This document shows, one piece after another, positions 9,205 through 17,593 of a stretch of DNA of 64,000 nucleotides (position 1 is the stretch's first letter; the number at the start of each line of letters is the position of its first letter). A program made the translations under genes and the position numbers. The notes under the pieces are model-generated. The model did no database searches. It was not told the DNA's origin and worked only from the letters and a program-made list of their open reading frames with translations. The DNA is from M30B19 sp041741535 (GTDB lineage: Bacteria > Planctomycetota > Planctomycetia > Pirellulales > Pirellulaceae), in NCBI GenBank assembly GCA_041741535.1, contig JBGSJV010000139.1, positions 87,250-151,249 on the forward strand, in the 5' to 3' direction.

Positions 9205-10044
9205 TCATTTCGTTCCTTCGTCCATAGGAATCTCGGGAGCAGCGCCTTGTTCATCACCACCCGCAACACCCAACTTTGGACTGTCAGGTGAGGTATGATT
9301 GAAGATACGATTGATCTGCCAATGAGCGCCTGAGGTGTATTGAATCCGTCGAGCCGTCGCACTGATAATCTGTGACCGGCGTCGAAAGCCTCCTTGGCCA
9401 TCGTCGAGCAAGAAATCGACTTCAAAAAACGCCTCGACGTCAAAGGTTCCTTGTTGCTCAGAAAATTTGGTTCGTTCCGGCAACCGACGTAGGGTCGTGT
9501 TGGAGCCGCTGGCGAGAAAACTTCGTACTGTTTTCGAGTCCAGGAATCCTTCTTTCATTTCCAGCGGCGGTGGGATCAGTTCCGAACTATCCGGCGCTCG
9601 CTCGGCCCGTTCAAAGTACTCGGCCAAATCAACGCCCTCCAACGGTCGATCCAAATAATCCATCCGCAAGCAAATGGCTTCGTGAATTTTTCCATCGATT
9701 AGCAGTTGCACCCATTCCTCCGCGAAGTCCTCACCCAAGGCAACCATGTGATTGTGATACAAGGTTCTGGTTGTCAAGCTCCAGACGGTTCCCGTCGACC
9801 CGACAAAGACTCCGACGTAGGCCAACCAAATCAGCGTCTTTGGCTCGCGAAGATGGGAAAAAATCGCCGCAACAGCGCTGGCGAACGAAACGATAAACAA
9901 CACGCCTAACGCGGGCAGAATAAACGAAAGGCCCGCCAAGACTCCCGTGATGACCGAAATAATTGCCAACACGGAAAACGGTCGATTGTCATAGTCCGAG
10001 AATTCGTTTTCGGAACCGTCCCAACGTGATTCTGCTTTGTTCAT
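9205..10044 (-). CDS. Hypothetical membrane protein with C-terminal soluble domain
   Basis: Not recognised. From the ATG at 10044 (an in-frame start at 10089 is also open) the protein has about 279 residues. A short acidic N-terminus is followed by three hydrophobic segments (SVLAIISVITGVLAGLSFIL, ALGVLFIVSFASAVAAIF, LIWLAYVGVFVGSTGTVWSL), then a soluble half of roughly 180 residues without a known motif, rich in acidic residues, ending EIPMDEGTK. The first half resembles DUF4190-like small membrane modules. The gene lies 55 bases downstream of a CvpA-like gene on the same strand and is probably co-transcribed with it. Confidence 0.7.
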   Translation of the reverse strand: MNKAESRWDGSENEFSDYDNRPFSVLAIISVITGVLAGLSFILPALGVLFIVSFASAVAAIFSHLREPKTLIWLAYVGVFVGSTGTVWSLTTRTLYHNHMVALGEDFAEEWVQLLIDGKIHEAICLRMDYLDRPLEGVDLAEYFERAERAPDSSELIPPPLEMKEGFLDSKTVRSFLASGSNTTLRRLPERTKFSEQQGTFDVEAFFEVDFLLDDGQGGFRRRSQIISATARRIQYTSGAHWQINRIFNHTSPDSPKLGVAGGDEQGAAPEIPMDEGTK

Positions 10045-10099
10045 GATCGTCTTGAATATCCTTGTTTCCGCTCGACCGAAGACCCGCAACGAGGTTCAT

Positions 10100-10744
10100 C
10101 TATCGATTGACGCGCGCGACTTTTTGTTGCGAAAAACGCGACTTGCGTTCCTCGTATTTGGCTTGGAAAGTCCTCAGTGGATCAAATTCTCGAATGTCGG
10201 AATCGCCCTGAATCAAAACATGTTTCTCTCGGTAAGGTTGGGCAAATTGAGTGTCGCGCGCTTCAGCCAACGAACCGCGCGATAAGCCACGGGTCAAATT
10301 CATCCAAATTTGATGGGGAGCCGTGAAGTTGGTGGTGGTTTCGCTGCCGTTGAGTGGCAAGGGGGCGACCAGGAAAGTAAAATGTGCAAAACAAACAAAC
10401 AGGAACCCCGCCGCTAGAGCGACGAGCGTCCGACCAATCATCTCGGAAAAGAAATCAAATCTCACCCGAACGGCACTAAACGAGTCGGTCAGGATTCGGA
10501 TCAGGATTGCCGAGCCGACAAATAGCAGCCAAATAGCGGCAAAATCACACATGTAAGTGAACTGCTTGCTGGTGGCTCCACTGCCATATTCGATTTGGTC
10601 TGCAATGGGTTCGAAGAATGCCGTGGCGACCAACGCGGCAAGGAGGATATTCACCAGCGAAATAAATCCACTCCACAGCCCGACTAGCCAAACCAGACCG
10701 GTGACCGCCAAAAAAGCAATGAACAGAATCAACATTTCCAACAT
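10100..10744 (-). CDS. CvpA-like membrane protein
   Basis: A 214-residue protein whose first 140 residues hold four hydrophobic segments spaced as in the CvpA (colicin V production) family: MLILFIAFLAVTGLVWLVGL, LVNILLAALVATAFF, AIWLLFVGSAILIRILTD and TLVALAAGFLFVCFAHFTFL. A polar, basic C-terminal tail follows. The family is linked to envelope homeostasis but its biochemical role is unclear. The call rests on topology and the overall pattern rather than a diagnostic motif, so it is moderate. It is followed by the hypothetical membrane protein gene. Confidence 0.6.
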   Translation of the reverse strand: MLEMLILFIAFLAVTGLVWLVGLWSGFISLVNILLAALVATAFFEPIADQIEYGSGATSKQFTYMCDFAAIWLLFVGSAILIRILTDSFSAVRVRFDFFSEMIGRTLVALAAGFLFVCFAHFTFLVAPLPLNGSETTTNFTAPHQIWMNLTRGLSRGSLAEARDTQFAQPYREKHVLIQGDSDIREFDPLRTFQAKYEERKSRFSQQKVARVNR

Positions 10745-10848
10745 GGCTACCGCCGCTTTCCGTTTTCTGTGGTCGGGCCGTTTGCCGACACATCCTTATT
10801 CATTGTAACGCCCGCTAACCATTCCACCGATTCGGTTCGTCGATCAAG

Positions 10849-12159
10849 TTACGATTTCAAGACACGTTGCAATTCTTCAATGCTGGTGAGGCCCAACGCC
10901 AGCATTGCCAAACCTTCTTCGCGAAAAGTGGGGTTGCCGGCCGCCCGCCATATTTGGGTCGCCTCCGAAAACTTCTTCTGTGACTGGAGGATCGACTTCA
11001 AGGTGGCGTCGTTTTCCAACACTTCAAACAACCCCACTCGAGCGAAGAATCCCGTCCCACCACAGGTCGGGCACGTTGGCGGTGGAATGGGATTGCCCTT
11101 GTTGTCCATGGTCGTGTACGCCGCGGGGTCAAACTGTTTGAAGAATTGCCGCACACGGCCTGGCTGGATTCCCAATTTCGCCAACACGCTGGGGTCAGGC
11201 TCGAAGGCTTCACGGCACTTGATGCACAAACGTCGCAACGTTTTATGCGCGACGACTCCGACCAAGTGCTTTTGGATTTCGTCGCGGGTCATCCCAAGGA
11301 TCTGAAGTCGGAACACTGCCTCCATCGCCGATCGTGCATCGATTTGTACGACCATGAGTCGGTTGGAAGACAGGCCTTTGTCCACGATTCTCCGCATAAT
11401 GTCCGGACTGCGCACCTGCGAAAAGAAGACCGTATCAGGCTCTTTGAGTAACAACTCTCGGAATCGTTCGTCAAAGACATCTAGGGTGTCGTAGAGGACT
11501 GATCCGACGTTGATCACGTCGTCTTCGACGGCGCCTTTCTGTTCAAAGGTCACAAAATCCGCTGTGAAGCGATCGCCAGCGGCTCGCACGCCCTTCCAAC
11601 TCATACTGGACCCGTCTCCAGGCAGCGCCGCTGAGACCAAAAGTCCTTTGCCCTGCTTGAGCATATGCTTGACCCGCTCGAAGGCCTTTTCTCGCATGCC
11701 CATTTCGACCAATTGAGCCGGTTGCGGACGTGGCAAATCCACTCGGATTTGAACTCGTTCGCCAGTCGGTACGGGTTGGCAGCGAACATGGAACTTGTAC
11801 TTGAACGGATCCAACTGTCCGGTAAACGTGCTCTCTTGCCGCACTTCGCGTTCGCGAAAATCCAAGTTGCACAGTTGTTTGAGCGTGGCCAACATGAAGT
11901 CGCCGGTGGGGCGTTCCATCGGCGGCAGGTCCACCCAGATTCCATCCACCTGCTGTCTTACACCGACATGTTGAGCGGTGAAATCCAGAATCACTCGATC
12001 GGCCCACTTGCCGACCGTGTCAGCCAACAAAAGAACGAGCGTGGGAAAACCCGGCGACCGAACCACTTTGGCCAAGTTGACTTCACGCTGCGATTCGGAA
12101 TCCCCAGCGGCCTTCAGCGCCAACGGCGGCAGGACAATTTCAGGAGTGGTCGTTGCCAT
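10849..12159 (-). CDS. GspE/PilB-like pseudo-ATPase (436 aa), Walker motifs lost
   Basis: The overall architecture is that of a type II secretion/type IV pilus assembly ATPase. An N-terminal PAS-like domain is followed by the C-terminal RecA-like domain, the tetracysteine zinc site (CIKC about residue 315 and CPTC about residue 365) and the FARVGLFEVLE motif. The nucleotide site is ruined. Where GPTGSGKTT is expected the sequence is SAALPGDGSSMSW (no P-loop Lys), and where the Walker B MIGEIRD is expected it is FFSQVRSPD. The fold appears kept but ATP hydrolysis is unlikely. It is the last gene of pilT - 593-aa paralogue - 436-aa paralogue, with gaps of 64-75 bases. A structural or regulatory subunit of a PilT-type motor is my inference. 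Confidence 0.8.
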   Translation of the reverse strand: MATTTPEIVLPPLALKAAGDSESQREVNLAKVVRSPGFPTLVLLLADTVGKWADRVILDFTAQHVGVRQQVDGIWVDLPPMERPTGDFMLATLKQLCNLDFREREVRQESTFTGQLDPFKYKFHVRCQPVPTGERVQIRVDLPRPQPAQLVEMGMREKAFERVKHMLKQGKGLLVSAALPGDGSSMSWKGVRAAGDRFTADFVTFEQKGAVEDDVINVGSVLYDTLDVFDERFRELLLKEPDTVFFSQVRSPDIMRRIVDKGLSSNRLMVVQIDARSAMEAVFRLQILGMTRDEIQKHLVGVVAHKTLRRLCIKCREAFEPDPSVLAKLGIQPGRVRQFFKQFDPAAYTTMDNKGNPIPPPTCPTCGGTGFFARVGLFEVLENDATLKSILQSQKKFSEATQIWRAAGNPTFREEGLAMLALGLTSIEELQRVLKS

Positions 12160-12223
12160 AGAAAACTAGCTTCATCTCAGGGAATGGGGGACCAGCAAGA
12201 TTCGACGAGTGCCACGGGATGCC

Positions 12224-14005
12224 TTAGGAGCTGCACGTGCGTTTGAGTTCATCGACACCCGTAATGCCTTGCAACAACAACGGATAACCGGCTTGCATCA
12301 GTGTCAAAGCACCCGTCTTGCGCGCGGCCTCTGCCACGGCTTCGACTTTTGGCTGAGTCAAAAGTACTTGCCGAATCGTGTCGTTCATTTCGATAACTTC
12401 GAACACGCCAATTCGACCGACGTAGCCCAAGTCGCTACACGTCGGGCAAGGTTGATAGTTCTTTGGCAGTTCTTGCGGAATCGTTTTGGGGACATACAAA
12501 TAGTCGACCATGCGTGGATCGCCGCCCAGCTTCCGGATCATTTCCGGCGGGACTTTTTGTTTGACCCGACAAGTCGGGCATAGGCGTCGCACCAGTCGTT
12601 CGTAGATCACGCCACTCAACTGTTCTGCCATCGCCTTGCGATCCCCGGCGGCCGCAAAAGCCCGGAGCAATCCTTCGGCCGCCGACTTGGCCGATACGCG
12701 AGTAAAGATCTTCTGTTTGTCGTCCCGCGCGCAACGAACCAATTCGCCCACCAATTTCGGATCAAACAATTGCGGCACCACAAAGGCTCCCGCTTGTTTG
12801 AGGTTCGCATAGGTAATTCGCTCGATGGCAGCATTGACGTCCCCGTCAGGATGGACCAACCGATTCAAATTCTCGATCTGGGTTTCGGTGTCCGAATTTG
12901 GCACAATCGCAAACCAATCTCTTGTCCAACGATCGGCAGAATTCAAACAGGATTTCCACAACGTCGTCGAGCCTTGGGTCGGCGTGGCCGCGACGACAAA
13001 AATACCTTTCCCACTCATGCAACGTTTGACAATTTGGGCTTGTAAATCTTGCAATCCCAATTCTGCTAAAGTTAGGACTTTGTCTTGCGGTGCTTCGATT
13101 CGCAGCTGAGCGCGGTACTCGGTTTTGGTTGGTGTCACGGTCAAGCGAATGACCGCTTTATCTTTGTCTTTCTTGATCCCAAATTGACCCGCCAACGGAC
13201 GATTGGAGGTTTCTGGGCCGGCTCCGATGAGCAGTTGAGCGACTCCGATGACGGCTTGTCCTTGCGCGGTATCCATCTCTGCTATCGAATGCCACTGCCC
13301 GTCGATTTGAATCTGAACGAGCGCTTTTTCTCGGTTACAAGCGATCACTAAGTTTTCGCCGCGCCGCCGCAACATGTCGTCGCACATGGCGGCAAAGGTA
13401 AAGAACGCGGGGAAGCGTCGAGCTTGGAAAATAATCTCGGCGGAGTTTTTACCGGCGACCTTCGGTTGAAACTCGATGGGGGAAGCCTCGACCTCGACCA
13501 ACTTGATTGGCTGAGCGACTTTCCCGGACGCAGTGATCGAACGGCGAAGCTCTCGGTCCACTTGTTGGTTCCGAGCCATGAAGAACGCGATTGGCGGTGC
13601 AAACGCCAACAGCAACAGGATCGGCAGCCCCGCCCAAAACCACGGCACCGCCAAGACTGCAATGAGCCCCAACAGCATGCCACCCAAATAAAACGGACTC
13701 CATACCGGAGCCTTGGCCTTAAGATAATCTTCCAATCGCAAGGCCTCGCGATTGGCGTAGTCCACCAAGGCGACCCAAATCGTGAAGACCAACACGACAA
13801 TGAGGATCTTGTAGCCCGCAAAATATCCGCCTGGCCCACGCCACATGCCGTGCACGTCGTGCTCGTGGAACAGACCTTCCAATTGCCCCCAAGCCAATCC
13901 AGTTCCCCACCACGGGCAGCTCCCGCAGATAAGGCTGACAACCAGGGCTCGCCACCACAACCGCCGACGCGCGAGAGGATTCCCGATTCGTTCCAATAAA
14001 CTCAT
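12224..14005 (-). CDS. Membrane-anchored GspE-like pseudo-ATPase (593 aa)
   Basis: A second GspE-like paralogue. The first 200 residues are a membrane region: a signal-like segment (LWWRALVVSLICGSCPWWG), GYKILIVVLVFTIWVALVDY, then GMLLGLIAVLAVPWFWAGLP with a further hydrophobic run. This is unusual, since GspE/PilB proteins are cytoplasmic. The ATPase-like half has ATPTQGSTTLWKS in place of the P-loop (the GK[ST] Lys is missing) and FVVPQLFDP in place of Walker B. The zinc site is kept (CPTC twice), with YVGRIGVFEVIE near the end. It lies between pilT and the 436-aa paralogue. The membrane segments could tether a motor complex to the inner membrane (inference). Confidence 0.8.
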   Translation of the reverse strand: MSLLERIGNPLARRRLWWRALVVSLICGSCPWWGTGLAWGQLEGLFHEHDVHGMWRGPGGYFAGYKILIVVLVFTIWVALVDYANREALRLEDYLKAKAPVWSPFYLGGMLLGLIAVLAVPWFWAGLPILLLLAFAPPIAFFMARNQQVDRELRRSITASGKVAQPIKLVEVEASPIEFQPKVAGKNSAEIIFQARRFPAFFTFAAMCDDMLRRRGENLVIACNREKALVQIQIDGQWHSIAEMDTAQGQAVIGVAQLLIGAGPETSNRPLAGQFGIKKDKDKAVIRLTVTPTKTEYRAQLRIEAPQDKVLTLAELGLQDLQAQIVKRCMSGKGIFVVAATPTQGSTTLWKSCLNSADRWTRDWFAIVPNSDTETQIENLNRLVHPDGDVNAAIERITYANLKQAGAFVVPQLFDPKLVGELVRCARDDKQKIFTRVSAKSAAEGLLRAFAAAGDRKAMAEQLSGVIYERLVRRLCPTCRVKQKVPPEMIRKLGGDPRMVDYLYVPKTIPQELPKNYQPCPTCSDLGYVGRIGVFEVIEMNDTIRQVLLTQPKVEAVAEAARKTGALTLMQAGYPLLLQGITGVDELKRTCSS

Positions 14006-14080
14006 GCGGCACTAACTTCCTAAGAACTCTTTTGAAACGCCAGCCCAACCATCCGAACTCTCACGAGCCTCCGCCAACGA

Positions 14081-15271
14081 TCACAGAATACCCGGCTGCG
14101 ATACGGCAATACCCTTGAGCAACATCTTGAGAGCTTCTTTGTTCGGCGCGACTTGAAACGCGGTCGGCCGGTCAATCAGCCCTGTTTCAATCAAGCCGTG
14201 CAAGCTCATGGTGAAATCTTGCATGCCTTCTTCCGCGCCAATGCGAATCGCATCGGCCAACTTGTGATCCTGGCCTTCCAAAACCAACTTCTGGATCATC
14301 GGAGTGAAAGTCATGACCTCACATGTTGGGACCCGGCCCACACCCGGCTTGATCGACTTGAGCAACTTCTGAGCAACGATGCCTTTCATGTTCATGGCCA
14401 ACGCGCTGCGAATCGCTCCGTGCATCGTATCCGGAAACAAGTCCAAAATACGACCAATGGTCGAAGGAGCACTGGAAGCGTGGATCGTTCCAAACACCAA
14501 GTGACCCGTTTCCGCCGCATGAATCGCCGTCATAAACGTTTCTTCGTCCCGCATTTCACCCACCAACATGACGTCGGGGTCTTCACGCACGGCATGTTTC
14601 ATACCGACTTCAAAATCGATGACGTCCATGCCGATTTCACGCTGGTTGATCAAGCACTTGTCTTCGGTGTAGACAAACTCGATCGGATCTTCCAGCGTCA
14701 GGATGTGTTTGCTGTAAATCGAATTGATGTGGTTCAACATCGACGCGATCGTCGTGCTCTTGCCCGACCCGGTCACACCAGCCAACAACACCATGCCTTG
14801 GTCAAAGTGGCAGAGCGTTTCCATCACCGGTGGCAAATGCAAACCCTGAAAGTTGGGAATGAAGTTGTTTACCCGACGAGCGACCAAGCCGATTCTTCCC
14901 AATTGCGTCAGCAAGTTCACGCGGAATCGCCAATCCACTCCATCGACTTCCACAACATACGCAAAGTCGGCACCACCGGTCTTATCGAAGATCTTGCGAT
15001 TTCGATCGTCCATGATGGGGAACAGCAAGTTCGCCATCTCTTCGGCATCGATTGGGCCGCGATTGAGTGGCTTGAGTTCCCCGTTCACCCGCACAATCGG
15101 CGGACGGCCCACCTTCAAATGCAAGTCCGAACCCTTGAGCCGAACCAAGGCGCGAAATAACTTGTCGACCTCTCGATCCTCTCGTTTCCGCGTGTACTTG
15201 GCTTTTAGTTCTTCCACGCTCGGTGCTGCCGTGGGCAGTTCCGCTTCGTCAGCTTTTTTGTGGCCAGCCAT
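14081..15271 (-). CDS. pilT: PilT-type pilus retraction/twitching motility ATPase
   Basis: An intact hexameric AAA-like motor of the PilT family. The P-loop is GVTGSGKSTT at about residue 162, the Asp box is HILTLEDPIEFVY, Walker B is VMLVGEMRDEETF and the His box is TGHLVFGTIHASS. FTPMIQKLVLEGQDHKLADAI stands where the PilT C-terminal region has AIRNLIREGKxHQ. Its 396 residues are slightly longer than typical PilT (about 345-380) because of a charged N-terminal extension. It would power pilus retraction at the inner membrane. It heads a minus-strand cluster with two pseudo-ATPase paralogues and no pilin; the assembly ATPase and platform genes are about 18 kb away at 33371-36387. Confidence 0.92.
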   Translation of the reverse strand: MAGHKKADEAELPTAAPSVEELKAKYTRKREDREVDKLFRALVRLKGSDLHLKVGRPPIVRVNGELKPLNRGPIDAEEMANLLFPIMDDRNRKIFDKTGGADFAYVVEVDGVDWRFRVNLLTQLGRIGLVARRVNNFIPNFQGLHLPPVMETLCHFDQGMVLLAGVTGSGKSTTIASMLNHINSIYSKHILTLEDPIEFVYTEDKCLINQREIGMDVIDFEVGMKHAVREDPDVMLVGEMRDEETFMTAIHAAETGHLVFGTIHASSAPSTIGRILDLFPDTMHGAIRSALAMNMKGIVAQKLLKSIKPGVGRVPTCEVMTFTPMIQKLVLEGQDHKLADAIRIGAEEGMQDFTMSLHGLIETGLIDRPTAFQVAPNKEALKMLLKGIAVSQPGIL

Positions 15272-15530
15272 CTGTTTTCGCCAAACTCCTCAAGTCCATA
15301 GAGGGATCAACCCACGCCCCAAACTGCTTTATTGTACTCGCGATCCGAAATTTCGGAGTCGGTCCGGGTGCAGAAGAGAAACGAATTCCGTCCCAATCCT
15401 TTCCCCGACAACCGTTCGAGTCTCCGATTGTATCAATCGTGTTGTTTGCCCGACTTCTGCCGCGCTCGATTTCTGTCGCCTGGACCGTTGCGTTCGCGAT
15501 GTCCAAACCGCAGGGTGGAGCCCAATTAGC
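15272..15530. other. Intergenic region upstream of pilT
   Basis: No convincing gene is seen. This stretch should hold the promoter and leader of pilT (minus strand); GAGGAG at about 15286-15292 could contribute to its ribosome binding. It ends in CCCAATTAGC (15521-15530), one half of the direct repeat that flanks the neighbouring MITE-like element. Confidence 0.4.
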
Positions 15531-15695
15531 CAATGCTGTGAAGCATTTTTATCAGCGTAACCTGCGTCCTTGTGTCGGCCCTTCAGGCCTTTTTGTGAAC
15601 GAGAGTTACACCTAACCGGTGGCTCGCGCACACCGGCTAGGGTTGTTTCGGCCCATTCGGGCCTATTGTCGCCGGTCAAATGCTTCACAGCGTTG
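15531..15695. mobile_element. MITE-like inverted-repeat element, copy 1, with 10-bp direct repeats
   Basis: The left end CAATGCTGTGAAGCATTT (15531-15548) and the right end, reverse-complemented CAACGCTGTGAAGCATTT, form terminal inverted repeats with one mismatch over 18 bases. The element is immediately flanked by CCCAATTAGC on both sides (15521-15530 and 15696-15705), as expected of a target-site duplication. Inside are further palindromes: CCGGTGGCTCGCGCACACCGG core at 15616-15636, GGCCCATTCGGGCC and GGCCCTTCAGGCC. It encodes no convincing protein. It lies directly behind hisF, whose stop codon falls within the right direct repeat. Copies 2 and 3 are at 39190 and 63862. A non-autonomous transposable element or structured RNA repeat is the likeliest reading. 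Confidence 0.75.
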
Positions 15696-15700
15696 CCCAA

Positions 15701-16468
15701 TTAGCGGCGAACCGATACGCCCCGTTGCTCCATCACGGCCTTGGCCTGATCGATGGTGTATTGGCCCGAATGAAAGATGGAGGCGGCCAAAACCGCGCTG
15801 GCCCCAGCTCGGGTGACCACTTCGGCCAAATGTTCGGCATTTCCCGCTCCGCCGCTGGCCACGACCGGAATCTTGACCGCCGCCGCGACCGCCGCTGTGA
15901 TTTCTAAGTCGTAGCCGTCACAGGTGCCGTCCCGATCCATGCTGGTCAATACAATTTCGCCAGCTCCCAACCGTTCGACCTCTTGAGCCCAAGGCACCGC
16001 CTCCAGGCCCGTTGGCACGCGACCCCCGTTGATGTGAACTTCCCAAATCTCGTGACCGTCTTGCCTTGTGCGTTTGGGATCGATGTTGACAACAATGCAC
16101 TGTTTGCCAAACCGCTTCGCGGCTTGCGCGACCAGGTCGGGGCTCTTCACGGCCGCTGAATTGATCGAAACCTTATCACACCCAGCTCCCAGCAACCGCC
16201 GGATATCGTCCAAATCCCGAATCCCACCCCCAACCGTCAACGGCATGAACACGCGGTCGGCGGTCCGGCGGACGACGTCGATCATCGTCTGACGCTGTTC
16301 GTGACTGGCCGTGATGTCCAAAAACACGAGCTCATCCGCGCCTTGCGCTTCGTACGCGGCTGCGACCTCGACCGGATCACCCATGTCGCGCAGATTGACG
16401 AAGTGGGTGCCTTTGACCACTCGACCGCCTTTGACGTCCAAACACGGTATTACTCGAACACACAACAT
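15701..16468 (-). CDS. hisF: Imidazole glycerol phosphate synthase, cyclase subunit
   Basis: HisF forms imidazole glycerol phosphate and AICAR from PRFAR, using ammonia from HisH, in histidine synthesis. The (beta/alpha)8 barrel shows both phosphate-binding halves: CLDVKGGRVVKG with catalytic Asp, PLTVGGGIRDLDDI, SINSAAV, then GEIVLTSMDRDGTCDGYDLE with the second catalytic Asp, PVVASGGAGNAEH and VLAASIFHSGQYT. The 255 residues match the family. It stands alone here, away from other his genes. The stop codon lies inside the right direct repeat of the MITE-like element, so the insertion left the protein end intact. Confidence 0.95.
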   Translation of the reverse strand: MLCVRVIPCLDVKGGRVVKGTHFVNLRDMGDPVEVAAAYEAQGADELVFLDITASHEQRQTMIDVVRRTADRVFMPLTVGGGIRDLDDIRRLLGAGCDKVSINSAAVKSPDLVAQAAKRFGKQCIVVNIDPKRTRQDGHEIWEVHINGGRVPTGLEAVPWAQEVERLGAGEIVLTSMDRDGTCDGYDLEITAAVAAAVKIPVVASGGAGNAEHLAEVVTRAGASAVLAASIFHSGQYTIDQAKAVMEQRGVSVRR

Positions 16469-16677
16469 TTCGGAAACGCTTTACTTTGGTAAACAATTCC
16501 TGTCGCTCATCGTCTGTCTGAATTGCCGCTTTGGCACGAACGCTCTCACCCCGGGCATTTTGCCAACCAGGGATGATTTTTCCTAGGCCTTGGTCAATAA
16601 TCGAACCGGAAACTGCCGACTACATTCCAGCTGTCGCGAGTTCCACAAAACCCCGCAATCGTGATTGGAGACCGACC

Positions 16678-16935
16678 ATGGGCGACTTCACCCGCTACCA
16701 ACAAAAAGTCATCAAGAACTATTACGACAACAAAGAGAATATCGCGCTCCAACGAGTGCAAGAAATCTTGACCGAACTATATTTGACCGAAGGCAAGAAA
16801 CGCGAAAAACTCTGGATTTCGCTGTTTGATAATCTGAAGAAGTTGGGCGTTGGCCAGGAAACCATCGCGCACCTCCAACAAAAGAACGATCCGAAACTCG
16901 TCGCCAACTTGCTCCAAGAACTGCTGAGCAAATAA
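16678..16935 (+). CDS. Small helical protein of unknown function (85 aa)
   Basis: The frame is open from 16531, but GGAG about 8 bases before the ATG at 16678 and the protein-like sequence from there (MGDFTRYQQKVIKNYYDNKE) decide the start. The product is 85 residues, highly charged and predicted helical, with regularly spaced Leu (VQEILTELYLTEGKK, ENLWISLFDNLKKL-type pattern) and no Cys or membrane segment. I recall similar short proteins as common hypothetical proteins in planctomycetes but cannot confirm this here. It lies divergent from hisF and convergent with the membrane protein gene at 16973. Confidence 0.75.
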   Translation: MGDFTRYQQKVIKNYYDNKENIALQRVQEILTELYLTEGKKREKLWISLFDNLKKLGVGQETIAHLQQKNDPKLVANLLQELLSK

Positions 16936-16972
16936 GCAAAGAAAAAACCAGCCATGATCCGATCAACAAAGC

Positions 16973-17587
16973 CTAAGCCAGCTCGGGATCGACGCTTTGG
17001 CGGGGCCCGATAATCGCGGAGTCGGGCAAGTCCCGCTCCGCGCGGGACATGATGGCGGCCATCTCCGTCCGCGCAAATTTGAAATCGTCCATTACGAAAG
17101 ATTTGGACGCCGTACCTACCGAGTAATAGACTTTCGCGATCCCTTTTTTAATCCACTTGGTTTTGTCGATCTTCGTGATGGCGGCAAACGGAATCACGGT
17201 CTTGTTCCAACTCGGCCGAATCTCATGTTCGTCGGCTGCGATATAAGTCCCTCGCGCGAAGAAGTACTTCAAGAGCATCGGAACGGCAATCAACAAGCAA
17301 ACCGCAATCTGCAAGTACTGTTGAAAGATATCGTTCTCAATTTCAGCCGGAGTCTTGGGGACGTACGTTTCCCAACCCTCTTTTGTCGTGCGATCCAACC
17401 ACGCCTTTTCTCGCTGGGTGGATTCCAGGTCAGCCATCTCGACGTGGTAGACCTTGGCCCGCTCTAGTTTGGCGGGATAGGCGACCAAGCCGTCGTACAA
17501 ACACCACGCCGAATACGCCAAGCACACCAAACCGATGTACAGAAACTTGCGAAAGAAGCCTTCTTCGTACAGTGCTTTGACTTGCAT
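16973..17587 (-). CDS. Hypothetical membrane protein with PH-like C-terminal region
   Basis: A 204-residue protein not recognised by name. Two hydrophobic segments (FLYIGLVCLAYSAWCLYDGL and LQIAVCLLIAVPMLLKYFFA) flank a charged region of about 60 residues. The C-terminal part (TYIAADEHEIRPSW...AITKIDKTKWIKKGIAKVYY) has the strand pattern of bacterial PH/YcxB-like domains. It follows rplU by 6 bases on the same strand, so it is probably translated from the rplU transcript. The function is unknown. Confidence 0.7.
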   Translation of the reverse strand: MQVKALYEEGFFRKFLYIGLVCLAYSAWCLYDGLVAYPAKLERAKVYHVEMADLESTQREKAWLDRTTKEGWETYVPKTPAEIENDIFQQYLQIAVCLLIAVPMLLKYFFARGTYIAADEHEIRPSWNKTVIPFAAITKIDKTKWIKKGIAKVYYSVGTASKSFVMDDFKFARTEMAAIMSRAERDLPDSAIIGPRQSVDPELA

Positions 17588-17593
17588 GCTGGA

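Noticed and set aside
14153..15160. A 335-codon plus-strand frame opposite pilT
   Set aside because: It mirrors conserved pilT codons and has no recognisable domain or start signal.
15400..15440. A TTCGAGTC box that could be a tRNA T-loop
   Set aside because: No matching acceptor, D or anticodon arms could be drawn around it; I found no tRNA or rRNA gene in the window.
15619..15816. A 65-codon plus-strand frame starting in the MITE-like element (also at 39259)
   Set aside because: The shared start VARAHRLGLFRP comes from the repeat's palindrome and the frames diverge into unrelated sequence after it; no ribosome binding site.
16531..16677. Upstream extension of the 85-residue protein frame
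   Set aside because: The extension is Pro/Arg-rich and not protein-like, while ATG 16678 has a well-placed GGAG.
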